NCBI RefSeq assembly: GCF_954871325.1
Contig: NC_088779.1
Location: forward strand, 30,564,729-30,628,728
Direction: 5' to 3'
From: Gordionus sp. m RMFG-2023
Taxonomy: Eukaryota; Nematomorpha; Gordioida; Chordodea; Parachordodidae
DNA: 64,000 nt
Shown here: positions 36,111 to 46,816 of the stretch, piece by piece
How positions within the stretch are numbered: position 1 is the stretch's first letter
Layout of the letters: each line of letters opens with the position of its first letter
Position numbers and translations under genes: made by a program
Notes under the pieces: model-generated
Databases searched by the model: none
Told to the model about the DNA's origin: nothing
What the model saw: the letters and a program-made list of their open reading frames with translations, nothing else

Positions 36111-37586
36111 TTATCAAATATTAGTAATATCGATATTGATGAAAAGGATAATATTATATTTAGGATGACTTGATCCTTGTTAGTGGGAGTTCGATGCCCC
36201 TCCTACACTCATTTCATTAAGCCATCAATGATTGTATCAAAACATAACCTAGATACAGCGTCAACAATTTGCATCCAATTTTTATTGAGGGGGTATGGGG
36301 TAGGCACGAGGGGTAGGATAAATTTATTGGGAGGTTATCTATTAATTTTTTAGATGAAATAGGACAAAAAATATTTCTTTAAAATTTATTACTTATACTA
36401 TAGACATATTATAATACAATGATATTGCTAATCATCGACCAAATATTGCAAACAATTATAGATATTATTTTCCAAATAAAACTCTGGTTAGACATTCTCA
36501 GCAAACTTATATTCATGCCAAGCAATATGCTATGATAATTCATTCATTGTAAATGAAAGGAGTTTTTAATTGAATTTATGATCATAAAAATAACTCTTTT
36601 ATAGTCACAATATTTTGATAGTTGGTAGTAGAAAAATTAATGAAAGGAGTACCAGTATTAAAATGGTGTAAGATTAATAGGAAAATTTATCCTATCATGT
36701 AGACACTGAATGCAGGTATATATTGTAAAATAATATTTATTCATTATGAATTGAATGCGGTTAACTACCTAACTTCTATAGCATCAATCATAAATATTAT
36801 TTTCGCAATCGATTCCATTTGATTAACAATCTGCTGAATGCAATAACATATAATAATAATATGTCATTGGCTGAATGTATATATTAAAGATTGAGTAAAC
36901 CTGTGCATTTATAGTTAGTTTCAAAAGTTTTAGTATAATAGATAATAAAATTTATAATAATAAACACTAACTATTACAACAGTTTGTATAAGTTAATTCT
37001 CTCCCCCTATCCTCCAAAAATGTATAAACTATGCATATTTCTTAAATAATTTAAAAGAAAGAATGTAAAAGTTAATAATTATTCAATCTAAAGCTAATGA
37101 CTATAATTCATATTTTTTTTTGGAATAAAGAATTTATATATAAAAAAGTTATAAATCAAAAATATTATTTAAGAAATGAAATATAAGTCAAAGGCAAGTC
37201 TTAAGAAAAATTAACTTCCTATTTCATAAAAATATTTTCTATATATAATAAGGATATCATACCAAAGACCGGGCAAAAGTGGACTACCAGCAAAAATGAG
37301 AAGCTGGGGACGGTCATTAAAAATTTATTTATCCTCACGCAACTTCTTGGTGGGGTATGTAGATTTTTAATCATTTTATTTTGAAAAATTTTTTCTAAAT
37401 AGTGGTTTTAGATTTTATAAATCAAAAAAACTCTCAGAAAAAGTAATAATATATTACTTGGTTTTCACCAGTCATATATGATCGACACATGTAACATATA
37501 ACCAGTATGTCATCCTCATCATATGAAAATAATGTTCAAAATATTTTATTTATCAAAACGGCATTATATGCTTTCAGTATATTTTT
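36111..37586. other. Upstream region of the first caspase gene
   Basis: AT-rich, with no other gene. A candidate 3' splice site, TTATATGCTTTCAG, ends ten bases before the caspase ATG, so a noncoding first exon could lie further upstream. Confidence 0.35.
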
Positions 37587-38750
37587 ATGGACATAGGACA
37601 TAAGAATATTATTACAGAGAATGCCTTAAATATAATTAAGCATATCAAACTTGAATCTGTATTGTCAATTCTTTTGGCTTCAAAAATATTTAGTAAGCAT
37701 ATGATTGAGAATATTTATCATGGTAAATCACCTTTTCAGCAAAAATTTCAATTTGTTTTGGACATTCAGAAACGTGGTCCTTTGGCATTTAAATGTTTAA
37801 TCGATGCATTATTTATCACTGGACAACATAGCCTTGCAAATATTTTATGTCCTCGTGAAGATCAGTTAATGATAAGTCAAACTAAACTTACTACAACTAA
37901 ATTCAATTCATTATTATTTTATATAGAAAAAGAAAGAGCAATATTAGATTTAACCTTAAAAAGTTCAGAAGTGTTATTAGATGATGATATGTACAATATG
38001 AGAGTTAAACATAAAGGATTAGCCTTTATAATTAATAATGAACATTTTGAAGTGAATACAAATATGGTTCAGAGAAAAGGAACAGTAAATGATTGCTTAA
38101 ATTTACTAAATCTCTTTGAAAAATTAGGTTATACTGTTATAGTTAAAAATAACCTAAATATATCAAAAATGCGGGAGGAACTTGATCAATTTTCAAAATA
38201 TATGAATCATACATCTTCTTGCATAGTCACAATATTAAGTCATGGGATAAATAATAAAATATATGGAACAGATGGAGAATTATTAACATTAGATTATATT
38301 GCATCCTTATTTGATGGCAAAAGGTGTCCATTACTAATGGGTAAACCAAAAATTTTTATTTTGCAGACTTGCAGAGCAGAGAATGAAAGAAATGGACTCT
38401 TTCATACTGAATTATATAAGGACATGCTTAAAGGTGATTATGCTGATTCAAAAATAGAGATAGAGGAGGAAAGCTTTACAACCAGTAAATATCCTGGTGG
38501 TATGGATATGCTTTTTATTTATGCAACCCTACCTGGCTTCATGTCTTGTGGAAATGAGTTTTTGGGTACTTGGTTTATTAGAACTTTTGTAAAGGTATTA
38601 GCACATCACTCACATGAATATGATATTTTGACTATGTTGACAAAAGTCAATGAAGTTATTTCTCTCAGTTTCGAATCAATATCTGGCAACAAATTGATGT
38701 GTGAATTTATTTCAAGATTATCCAAAAAATTTTATTTTAATAATATATAG
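37587..38750 (+). CDS. CARD-caspase, Dronc-like, with altered S1 pocket
   Basis: A single-exon 387-residue protein. Residues 5-90 form a CARD with the Dronc-like core DIQKRGPLAFKCLIDAL, so adaptor binding on an apoptosome-type platform is likely. The peptidase domain runs from about 135. The catalytic dyad is present: His219 in LSHG and Cys262 in LQTCRA (usual QACRG). The S1 residues Arg163 (QRKGT) and Gln260 are kept, but the usual SWR is SCG at 320-322, removing an S1 arginine and the neighbouring tryptophan. Asp287-Ser288 is a candidate interdomain cleavage site. It ends in KKFYFNNI like its paralogue at 46817-47959, which faces it. The frame is intact with no premature stop, so it may be expressed as a weak protease or a decoy. 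Initiator-caspase identity is firm; the altered activity is inferred. Confidence 0.92.
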   Translation: MDIGHKNIITENALNIIKHIKLESVLSILLASKIFSKHMIENIYHGKSPFQQKFQFVLDIQKRGPLAFKCLIDALFITGQHSLANILCPREDQLMISQTKLTTTKFNSLLFYIEKERAILDLTLKSSEVLLDDDMYNMRVKHKGLAFIINNEHFEVNTNMVQRKGTVNDCLNLLNLFEKLGYTVIVKNNLNISKMREELDQFSKYMNHTSSCIVTILSHGINNKIYGTDGELLTLDYIASLFDGKRCPLLMGKPKIFILQTCRAENERNGLFHTELYKDMLKGDYADSKIEIEEESFTTSKYPGGMDMLFIYATLPGFMSCGNEFLGTWFIRTFVKVLAHHSHEYDILTMLTKVNEVISLSFESISGNKLMCEFISRLSKKFYFNNI

Positions 38751-39598
38751 TTATTTTGGATGCATTATATTATAAATTATTTAATCATAGTCATTTTATA
38801 GTATTTTAATTTATAATTTCGTTTATTTAGTTGCTCAAATTATTTTTGATAAAGAATTTTATATTTGTTAAAAAAAAGTTATTTTTTCTTAAACAGTATA
38901 AGATATCTGATTTATTTTAAAATAAAATTATTTAACAAGAGGCCTGTAGATGATTAAATAGATTAGAAAAAAACATACGAATCTCACTTAAATTTTTTTT
39001 AACCCAGTTAATTTTTTTCCTCACCATTTTACTGAATCCTGGGTAAACAGAATCCCAGTAAAAAAAACATGGATATTAGACAAATATCTCAATTTAATAA
39101 TATTTTTTTTGAAATGCTCAGAAAGTGAAATTTTTATGGAAAATTGTTAATTTATTCTATACGTGTTGGAATATTTATAATATATAAATGTTAGTAGCAT
39201 ATTAGAAAACACATCACCCTCATAGCATATATGACCAAATTTTAAAAGATTTTTTTTTTAACATTAACTCAAATCTCTTCAATTGATCATTTTTGGTAAA
39301 TAAATGTTTTTTTTTATATCGTAATCATTAAACTAAACGCACACTTTAAATCTTTAGCATGTGACCAACTTTTTTTATACCTTTATTTACCTTACCCAGA
39401 GTATTGTTTATTCATTCGCATCTTTTTAATCTTTCTACATCCTCTCACATTCTTAATTATCTACTTGAGGGAAAAATATCTTAAAAGTAATACGTTAGCA
39501 GAGGGGAAGAATAGAGTTTAATTTTTTTTAAATATAGATTAGATATTAGAGATTTTGAAGATACAAAACTCACCAATTTAATTAGCATCGAAATTTAA
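38751..39598. other. 3' flank of the first caspase gene
   Basis: AT-rich, nothing coding seen. AATAAA-like hexamers are frequent in such sequence and not diagnostic. Confidence 0.35.
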
Positions 39599-39900
39599 TC
39601 AAGTACTTAATTTAAGAAAGTTATCGAGATGCATGGCACAATTTTTTAAAAATAATGCTCTGTATGCCATCATGAATGATTTAATTTTAAAGAATATTTC
39701 ATAAAAATGACCCTTTTTTGTGGTACTAAATTTGTGACAACACCTCCATTTAATGGCGATTTCCTGGTTGGACAGTTTTCCCTCTGAGTTATCATTAGGA
39801 AATTTTGCGGCAAGGTTTTTACAATCGAATGCCCCTGACATCAACCACTTTAGGTAGTTTTTACCGTCGAGGAGACGGTGATCCAATTCTAGACCCAGAC
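39599..39900 (-). pseudogene. Possible Merlin/IS1016-like transposase N-terminal remnant
   Basis: An open minus-strand frame reads LDGKNYLKWLMSGAFDC, then IAIKWRCCHKFSTTKKGHF and FFKIKSFMMAYRALF. The arrangement of a leading helix, a KWRC segment with cysteines, and FF.KSF followed by a hydrophobic helix is like the start of Merlin/IS1016-type transposases. There is no catalytic domain after it and no ATG at the frame start. The identification is weak; it could be an unrelated relic. Confidence 0.25.
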
Positions 39901-40438
39901 CACAGGGAACCTTTTAGACCTCCATTAGCCTACAAAGGACGTTGCCACTCCCCTGCCACGATGAGGCTGAAAGTAGAACTTTGGTGGGAAATTTGTGACG
40001 TCACCAAATAAATTTTTATACCCCAGTGATGCCAATATTTTTTTTGTCAAAATAATTTTATTTAAAACTCATATAATATAATACAAAGAATTTATTACCC
40101 ATTTAAAAAAAAAAATTCATCGTTTATTTTTTCCAAAGGACAATTTTATCGTTGTATTCATATAATGTAAAGATTTTCTACTAACATATTAATTCCGAAA
40201 TAGCTATTTTGATTATTATTATTACATGAAAAAGATTATTTGATTATTGTAAAAACTGATGTTTTAATATATGTTATAAGAATAAGAAAAAGTTATCTCC
40301 ATCCGAGGCTCTACTATATTCTTATTAAATAAAATATATGATAATTTAAATTAAGTAAAATTTCCATAATTATATCTGAAGAATTCACATTACATTGTAA
40401 CGTTAGTTTATTTTTTTTTTCAACTTATAGAAAAATTA

Positions 40439-40567
40439 TGTATGGTTTAGCAAGGCCTGCTAACTCTAAATTTCTGGATATAATAAATACTCATAAAACT
40501 TTCCCAAATTATAAAAACTTCATCAATATTTTATTTCTTAAATAAAATTTTTAATAATTATTTCTTT
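40439..40567. repeat. Inverted repeat flanking the MULE gene, left member
   Basis: TGTATGGTTTAGCAAGG at the outer edge through TTAATAATTATTTC at the inner edge is an almost exact reverse complement of 43358-43474, over about 120 bases. It may be the element's terminal inverted repeat or a second inverted copy of a MITE. Confidence 0.75.
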
Positions 40568-40730
40568 CCGAAGATTTTTTTTGGCGATTTTTTTTCCTAT
40601 TTTGTTAATTTTCTAAAAATAATTTAATATTTTATATGGATCAAAAATTAGGGGATTATTTTTCCGGGAATTTTTTTTCATGGGATTTTTTTTACGGGGA
40701 TTAATCTTCCGGTGATTTTTTTTCCGTCCT

Positions 40731-40970
40731 AGATTCAAAATTATGTTAAATCTTAATTCCCCTTTTTCCCTCCTATTTTTAGACAACAAAAATATATAAA
40801 TATATATTTTATTTTCGGATTCAAAATTATGTTAACTCTTAATTCCCCTTCTTCTCTCCTCTAATATATAAATATATATTTTATTTTCGGATTCAAAATT
40901 ATGTTAAATCTTAATTCCCTTCTTCTCTCCTCTAATAAATTAATATATATTTTATTTTCGGATTTATTCC
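40731..40970. repeat. Short tandem array, units of about 65-85 bp
   Basis: Three units share TTCAAAATTATGTTAA, TCTTAATTCCC, TCTCCTCTAAT and ATATATTTTATTTTCGGA, with small indels. They sit between the inverted repeat and the transposase gene. Confidence 0.75.
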
Positions 40971-41317
40971 TTTTGTTCAATAATTTTATAGAATTCAATC
41001 GTTATTTTTCTCAATAAATTTTATAATCTAAATTAAACATAAAATCCAAATCTCCTTTTTCTTTTTTTCTCGGCCTAACTTTAGAACAACAAATTAATAA
41101 ATAGAATTATTTATCTTAAAATTTTGTTCTTTTTTTTCATTTTAAAAGTCTGTAAAAAAACTTTAATATTTTTCATTTCCTTCCGTAATTTAATCTTTAT
41201 TTTCCATAATTTTATCATTGTAAATTGAGAATTCCTATTTAAAGGTAAATATTAATAATCTTATTTTTGTATATCATTTATAATTTTTTATTTTATAGTT
41301 TACTTTTATTTTTAAGA

Positions 41318-42856
41318 ATGCCTTTAAATTATGTCATAAGTGAACGTGGATCAAAACAATTAGTTCATGATCAATACATATTCAGGAAAGAAAGAATTAT
41401 AAATCAAAAAACAATATGGAAATGTGTAGAGGCTTATAAATTATTGGAAGGTAGACCTACCCGTTGCAAAGGACGATGCCACACATTAAATGAAGAGGTA
41501 ATTCTTCATATTGATAATCATAATCATGTGATAGATGGTATAGAGGTCTTAAAAACCGAATGCCTAAATAACATTAAAAAACGGGCTATTGAGGTGACTG
41601 ATACACCTCAAAAAATTATAAGCATTGCAATAACAGAGGGTTCCCCATCCCTTCATGCTGCCCTTCCGCCCATCACGTCAATAAAACGAACCATCCAGCG
41701 AGCTAGATCGCTCATGGGTTCTCCATTACCTACCCCGACAAACAGTTATGATCTAGATTTACCTGATATCTATAGAAAAACATGTTCGGGGTTGCCATTC
41801 CTTCAATATGATAGCAAGCATCTGCTACCGGAGCTACCAAGAATTTTGATATTCGCCACGGCCCAAAACCTTAGATTGATGGCGAAAAGCAGTCACTGGT
41901 ATGCAAATGGCACGTTTAAGACAACCCCCTTAATTTTTTACCAACTTTGGACCCTCCATGTCCTATATAATAAAACAGTTATACCCACAATTTTTGCGCT
42001 ATTACCGAATAAAACCCAGATTACATACATAAGGGTCTTGGGTGAGATAAAAAGATTACAAAACAATGTAAATCCTATATCGGTAATGATCGATTTTGAG
42101 CAGGCTGAAATAAATGCCTTTACACATTCATTTCCATCGATAACAATAAGAGGCTGTTTTTTTCATATGACTCAAGCAATTTGGAGGCACATCCAAAGTG
42201 ATAGCGAATTATTATCTCATTATTTAGATAGAGATGCGGGAAGTGATTGGTCTATAAAAATTAGACAAATGGTGTCACTTGCATTTGTTCCCGTGGAGGA
42301 CGTGTTTGATGCCTTTTATGGGCTATTACACACACAATTCTATCAAGACAATGAAAGTGTCTTGGACAAACTTATAACATATTACGAAGCCACCTGGATT
42401 GGCAAGATTCTTCGTAATGGAGATAGACAAGAACCAAGGTTTCCAATTCCCCTTTGGAATCAATACGCTGCTACATTGCAGGGAATCCCAAAGACAAATA
42501 ATGCAGTTGAAGGTAATTTTTTTTAAAAATTTGCTATCTTTTTAATCATTATTACACAATATTTTTTATAATTTACTTTGCAATTATTTTCTAAAGGTTG
42601 GCACAGAGCATTCTCATCTCTGCTATCATCGCACCATCCCTCTATTTGGAAATTTTTAGATGCTCTACGTTTAGAACAATCGTTAACCGAAGCAAAAATT
42701 GAACAATATATTTCTGGTACGCAACCCCCGAGATCAAGAAAGGTGTATCGGGATACAGCTGAAAATATTATATTAATTGTATCTGACTATGTAAATCGCC
42801 CGATTAATGATTATTTAAGAGGGATCGCATATAATTTTAATTTACAAACAAATTAA
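41318..42856 (+). CDS. MULE transposase with FLYWCH-type zinc finger, two exons
   Basis: Exons 41318-42512 and 42597-42856 join NNAVEG to WHRAF across an 84-bp GT-AG intron, giving 484 residues. The ATG at 41318 (MPLNYVISERG) begins a FLYWCH-type DNA-binding finger (about residues 1-70; WKC, RCKGRC, HIDNHNH). The Mutator-like DDE core follows: WYANGTFKTTP, MIDFEQAEINAF, RGCFFHMTQAIWR and NNAVEGWH. Catalytic Asp259 and Glu398 are present. The first aspartate, usually in DGTF, is Asn197 here, predicting loss of strand transfer unless the alignment misleads me. There is no frameshift or internal stop, so the copy looks young. Such proteins mobilise their own element; no host role is suggested. 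Confidence 0.9.
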
Positions 42857-43222
42857 TGTTTTTTAAACATATTTTTGGCATGTTTTATATAGTATATTTG
42901 TATTTTCTATAGTCATTTTATATATAAATAAAAAAATTGTGCGTTAATTCGTTTTTGATTATTTTATAATAGAAAAAAATAGATAAACATAATATATATT
43001 TAAAATGATTAATAGAATTATTTTAAGGATTTTTAATAAATCTAAAAAATGAATCAGTCTTAATTTGAATTTTATTGGATCAACATTAGTGTTGTTAAAC
43101 GTCCGATTTGGGTCGATTAAGATTTTAGCCATAATAACATGTAAGATTAGAGATAGAAGTCCAAACTTTTCTTACATTTAGCGCAAAATCTCGCTTACAT
43201 AATATTGGCTACTAATCAAAAT

Positions 43223-43790
43223 AGGGGAGATTGGGGTTAGGTACCGGGGCTTGGCAAACCACTAAATCTCATCTTAAAATTAAATACACCAGATGGTTAA
43301 AATTTTATCATAATATAGTTTTTATTAGTTTACGTCTTTAGACAAAAAATCTTTTGAAATAATTATTAAAAATTTTATTTAAGAAATAAAATATTGATGA
43401 AGTTTTTATAATTTGGGAAAGTTTTATGAGTATTTATTATATCCAGAAATTAGCAGGGCTTGCTAAACCATACACGTCAATTATGGCAGTTAATAATGAA
43501 AAAAATACAAAATGTTTATTAAATTAACCAAAATTAAGTTTCAATTTTTATATATAACTTTCCTTAATTTACCCGCTATTGGGGCTTGTTGGACAAAATT
43601 GTTCTTTTACAAAAAGTAAAATTCAAAAAAAAATGATTATATTCTTAAAATTTTTTATAAGGAATTTTTATAGAGTATAGTTTTAGGCATCTAATCATAT
43701 ATTTTTTTTATAATATCTAAAAAACCAGGAGCTATAGCCAATTTTATAAAAATCGGTCCGACTGACCCCAGTCTCCCCTACCTTATAATG
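43223..43790. mobile_element. TA-flanked MITE with GGGGAGAYTGGGG ends
   Basis: The left end GGGGAGATTGGGGTTAG and right end CTGACCCCAGTCTCCCC are inverted, and both are bordered by TA, as in Tc1/mariner- or pogo-type insertions. The first 140 bases (GGGGCTTGGCAAACC, ATAATATAG and so on) also match the outer parts of the repeats at 13610-13720 and 15105-15215. The right member of the inverted pair around the MULE gene (43358-43474) lies inside it. Confidence 0.6.
43358..43474. repeat. Inverted repeat flanking the MULE gene, right member
   Basis: Near-exact reverse complement of 40439-40567. Because it also sits within the TA-flanked MITE, its status as a true MULE terminus is unsure. I see no clear 8-10 bp target duplication outside the pair. 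Confidence 0.7.
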
Positions 43791-43986
43791 TTCCAGCAAG
43801 GAAATCGGTATAAATATTGGTTGTTAATTTATTTTATTGATATTACACATTTAGTAAATAAAATTGAGATTTTTGTAAAAAAAAATACGAAGAAATAATT
43901 AATATGACCAACATTCAAAATCATTTCTATTTAATCATCCTTTTTTTATGCTAATAAATTTATAATAAATTGCAACTGTATTAGAT

Positions 43987-44273
43987 ACGCGCCGAATTGA
44001 CGCCGCGCTGAATTGACGTTGCACTGAATTGAAGTTGCGCCGAATTGTCGCCGCGCCGAATTGACGTTGCGCCGAGTTGTCGCCGCGCTGAATTAACGTT
44101 GCGCCGAGTTGTCGCCGCGCTGAATTAACGTTGCGCCGAGTTGTCGCCGCGCTGAATTGACGATGCGCCGAATTGACGCCGCGCCGAGTTGTCGCCGCGC
44201 TGAATTGACGATGCGCCGAATTGACGCCGCGCCGAATTTTCTGCGCCGAATTGTCGTGCGCCGAATTGACGTG
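43987..44273. repeat. GC-rich minisatellite, 16-bp unit in a 32-bp higher-order pattern
   Basis: The repeated 16-mers GCGCTGAATTAACGTT and GCGCCGAGTTGTCGCC alternate, forming a 32-bp unit in the best-conserved part (about 44040-44220). Variants such as GCGCCGAATTGACGCC flank it. About 18 units in total, sharply GC-richer than the neighbourhood. Both strands give repetitive arginine-rich peptides in open frame, which I regard as a by-product of the repeat. Confidence 0.9.
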
Positions 44274-46816
44274 GAACCAAAAATTCTGACCTGAAAAAAA
44301 ATATTTTTTTCACCATATTCCAAATAGAAAATAATGATAAGCTTAGGATGGAAAATTCCATGAGGTTGGCATACAGGCATTTTAGGGTTTCCTATCTGCA
44401 GTATTTGTCGAGGGAGGAATATCTTATTCGATTTTTCTTCCGAATATTAGAATGATGACATCTCAACATCAACAAACATATCTCAGAAAATAATCATAAT
44501 ATCCTGGATTAATTACTTATAATATAATTCCGAAAAATTATTCATATAAAAATTTCAATATTTTTGATAACATTTATAATTTTATTTTTTCTTCCATTGA
44601 TCAAGTTGTTAGTTTCCACTTATCTATTTCTTGTCATAATCACGTGGCTTAGACAGACTAGCCTTAAACTATGAAAACTTTTTTTTTTGTGAAACTATAC
44701 TCCCGTCAAAAATTTTAAAAATAACAAGCTAAGGCAGAAATTGTAACTAGGGATAGAAATATTTTGGTCAATTCAATCAAATATCTACAAATCCATTTTG
44801 ATTGGGAAAGCGGTCTCATCGTGCGATGTGCCATTCGTTATAGAATTATATCAAATGTATAAAAAAATAATAATTATTTAATAAATATGATTGAATAAAT
44901 TTGGCGAATTCATCTTAATTTCTTTGTAAGAAAATTAGATATCAAATAGAAGCTAATAAAAAAAAAAAAACTCCATCATCTCCTTGTCTCCCTTGATTAT
45001 AGCTACAAAAATACGAATCGAATATTAGCATTATTCGTATTCAAATCCAATAATTTGCATGAATCGTAATTACTTTTTGTTATCATAAGAAAATTAAGTT
45101 TTATATAAAAATATTTTCAAAAATTTAAAAAAATTATGATATCATCTCGAAAGATCTACGAAAATTATAAAAGGTTTTTTACTTATAAAAATCTTTTTTT
45201 TATTAAACATATTTAAAATTTTAGGGAAAAAACAAAGTTAGGCCCGGTCCGTTCCCGGCCCGAACAAGCTTCGGGCCGGACTCGGGCCTAATTATATTTA
45301 AAATAATCGGGTTCGGGCCGGGCCTAATATTTTAAATAAAAATCGCGGTGGGTCGGACTTTGGAATTTTTTTTAAAATTAATGAATTTTTTTATGTTAAA
45401 TAGAATATATTTGATTATATTTATTGAAACTAAACGACATATAAGTAACATGTGTCTTTTATTTTGAATAATTATTAAAATTAATTTCTATATTTAAATA
45501 AATTCGGGCCGGGCCGGGAAATTCTTTTAAGAAAAATTTCGGGCCGGGCTTGAAAAATTAGGCCCGATGCATATCACTAGAAAAAAGAGACAAAGTTAAA
45601 AAAAAATAATGTCTTGTAAGAAACATGTTTTGAATACATACAAATATTTTTTAAATATTTATGAATAAGCTTTAATCACATAACGGATAATCCTTATTCT
45701 CAGAATAATTTTATTATCCGTAAAATACAAATCGAATAACGAATAATTCGTTTTAGGTATAATCTTGATATTTGGGTTTAGGTCGTGACAGGTGAGACTA
45801 AATCTAAAAAGTTTGTTCAATGATAAGTTGCCCTCCATTTTTAGATTTTTAATTGTTTATCGTTTGGACGGATTTGCACCGTATTTTAGTTCGATTTGTA
45901 CCATCACCGTTTTAGAGATATTCAAAGAGCAAAATGGCAGCCAACGTCGCTCCCCAACTTTTTGAATTTAGAAATAAAAGCATTTAGGTCGATAGAGAAT
46001 GATTTGTAACGTTTTATTTTTGATTTATAGCATTACCACTGTTATAATAGTTTTGGCGCCAAAAATATAAACGCCTTAAATTCAATCCATTTTAAAATTT
46101 TATAACGTATAACGATAGCTAACTTTTTTTCTTCTTCCCAATGATATTACGAAATAATATTTATCTCCATTATATATTTATGAAATCAAATTTCCATCCA
46201 ACTTAAATTTATAGCGCGAATTTAAACTCCAATACCGCCATATTGAACATTTTTCAAATCTAAAAAAGGAATCGATATATATCGTTTTAAAACTGGATTT
46301 GTGTACCATTATCGTTTTTGAGATATTGGCTTTTAAAGTTTTGGCGGTAAAAATCTTTAAAATATGGGTAAAGGAAGTAAACTATATATGTGGAAAAGAA
46401 ATTTTGATTTGGTAGTTTATGAGGGGAGGGGGTGAGATTGGCAATGCTGGCAATCCCTTCCTTTAGGAGGCCTATTGTTTGACTCCCTATAGAAAAGCTG
46501 TCATAAAATTTGTAAAATAAGAGTTAGTCACTATCGGATTGTTTAATATATATGTTTTGTTTTGAAAGCTATAAATAAATTTTACTTATAGCATATAAAT
46601 TGGGATCTGAGGGTAGCCCATCTAGACTCTTATTCTTTTTAAATGTGCTAAGAATAACATTATGCCTTGTCTATATGATATATTGATTATAATTTTTTTT
46701 ATGATTTGAGCAATGTTTTTATTAAATAAATATTAATTATAAAATTTCAATATAAATAATACTATATTAAAAATGAGCAATAAATCAATATGAGTAAATT
46801 GTTCAGAATTTTTTTT
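44274..46816. other. Noncoding stretch between minisatellite and second caspase
   Basis: AT-rich. Contains a GC-rich hAT-type relic (45233-45579) and no coding segment that I can support. Confidence 0.4.
45233..45579. mobile_element. Probable hAT-type nonautonomous element, left end degraded
   Basis: The right end CCCGATGCATATCACTA matches the family end seen at 18935. Inside are CGGGCCGGGCC tracts near both sides and an AT-rich centre. The left terminal repeat is not preserved. A-rich flanks on both sides hint at a target duplication but do not prove one. Confidence 0.6.

Larger units (their letters stand above)
39901..41317. other. 5' region of the MULE gene with repeats
   Basis: Contains the left member of an inverted pair (40439-40567) and a short tandem array (40731-40970). 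The transposase promoter presumably lies between the array and 41318. Confidence 0.4.
42857..43986. other. 3' region of the MULE gene with a MITE
   Basis: Contains a copy of the TGTTGTTAAA dispersed repeat (43085-43210) and the TA-flanked element described at 43221-43792. No further genes. Confidence 0.45.

Noticed and set aside
44093-44380. Two minus-strand open frames with repeated RRQFGA-like peptides
   Set aside because: They are produced by the 16-bp minisatellite (32 bp higher-order unit), not by a gene; there is no sign of a start, introns or a conserved domain.
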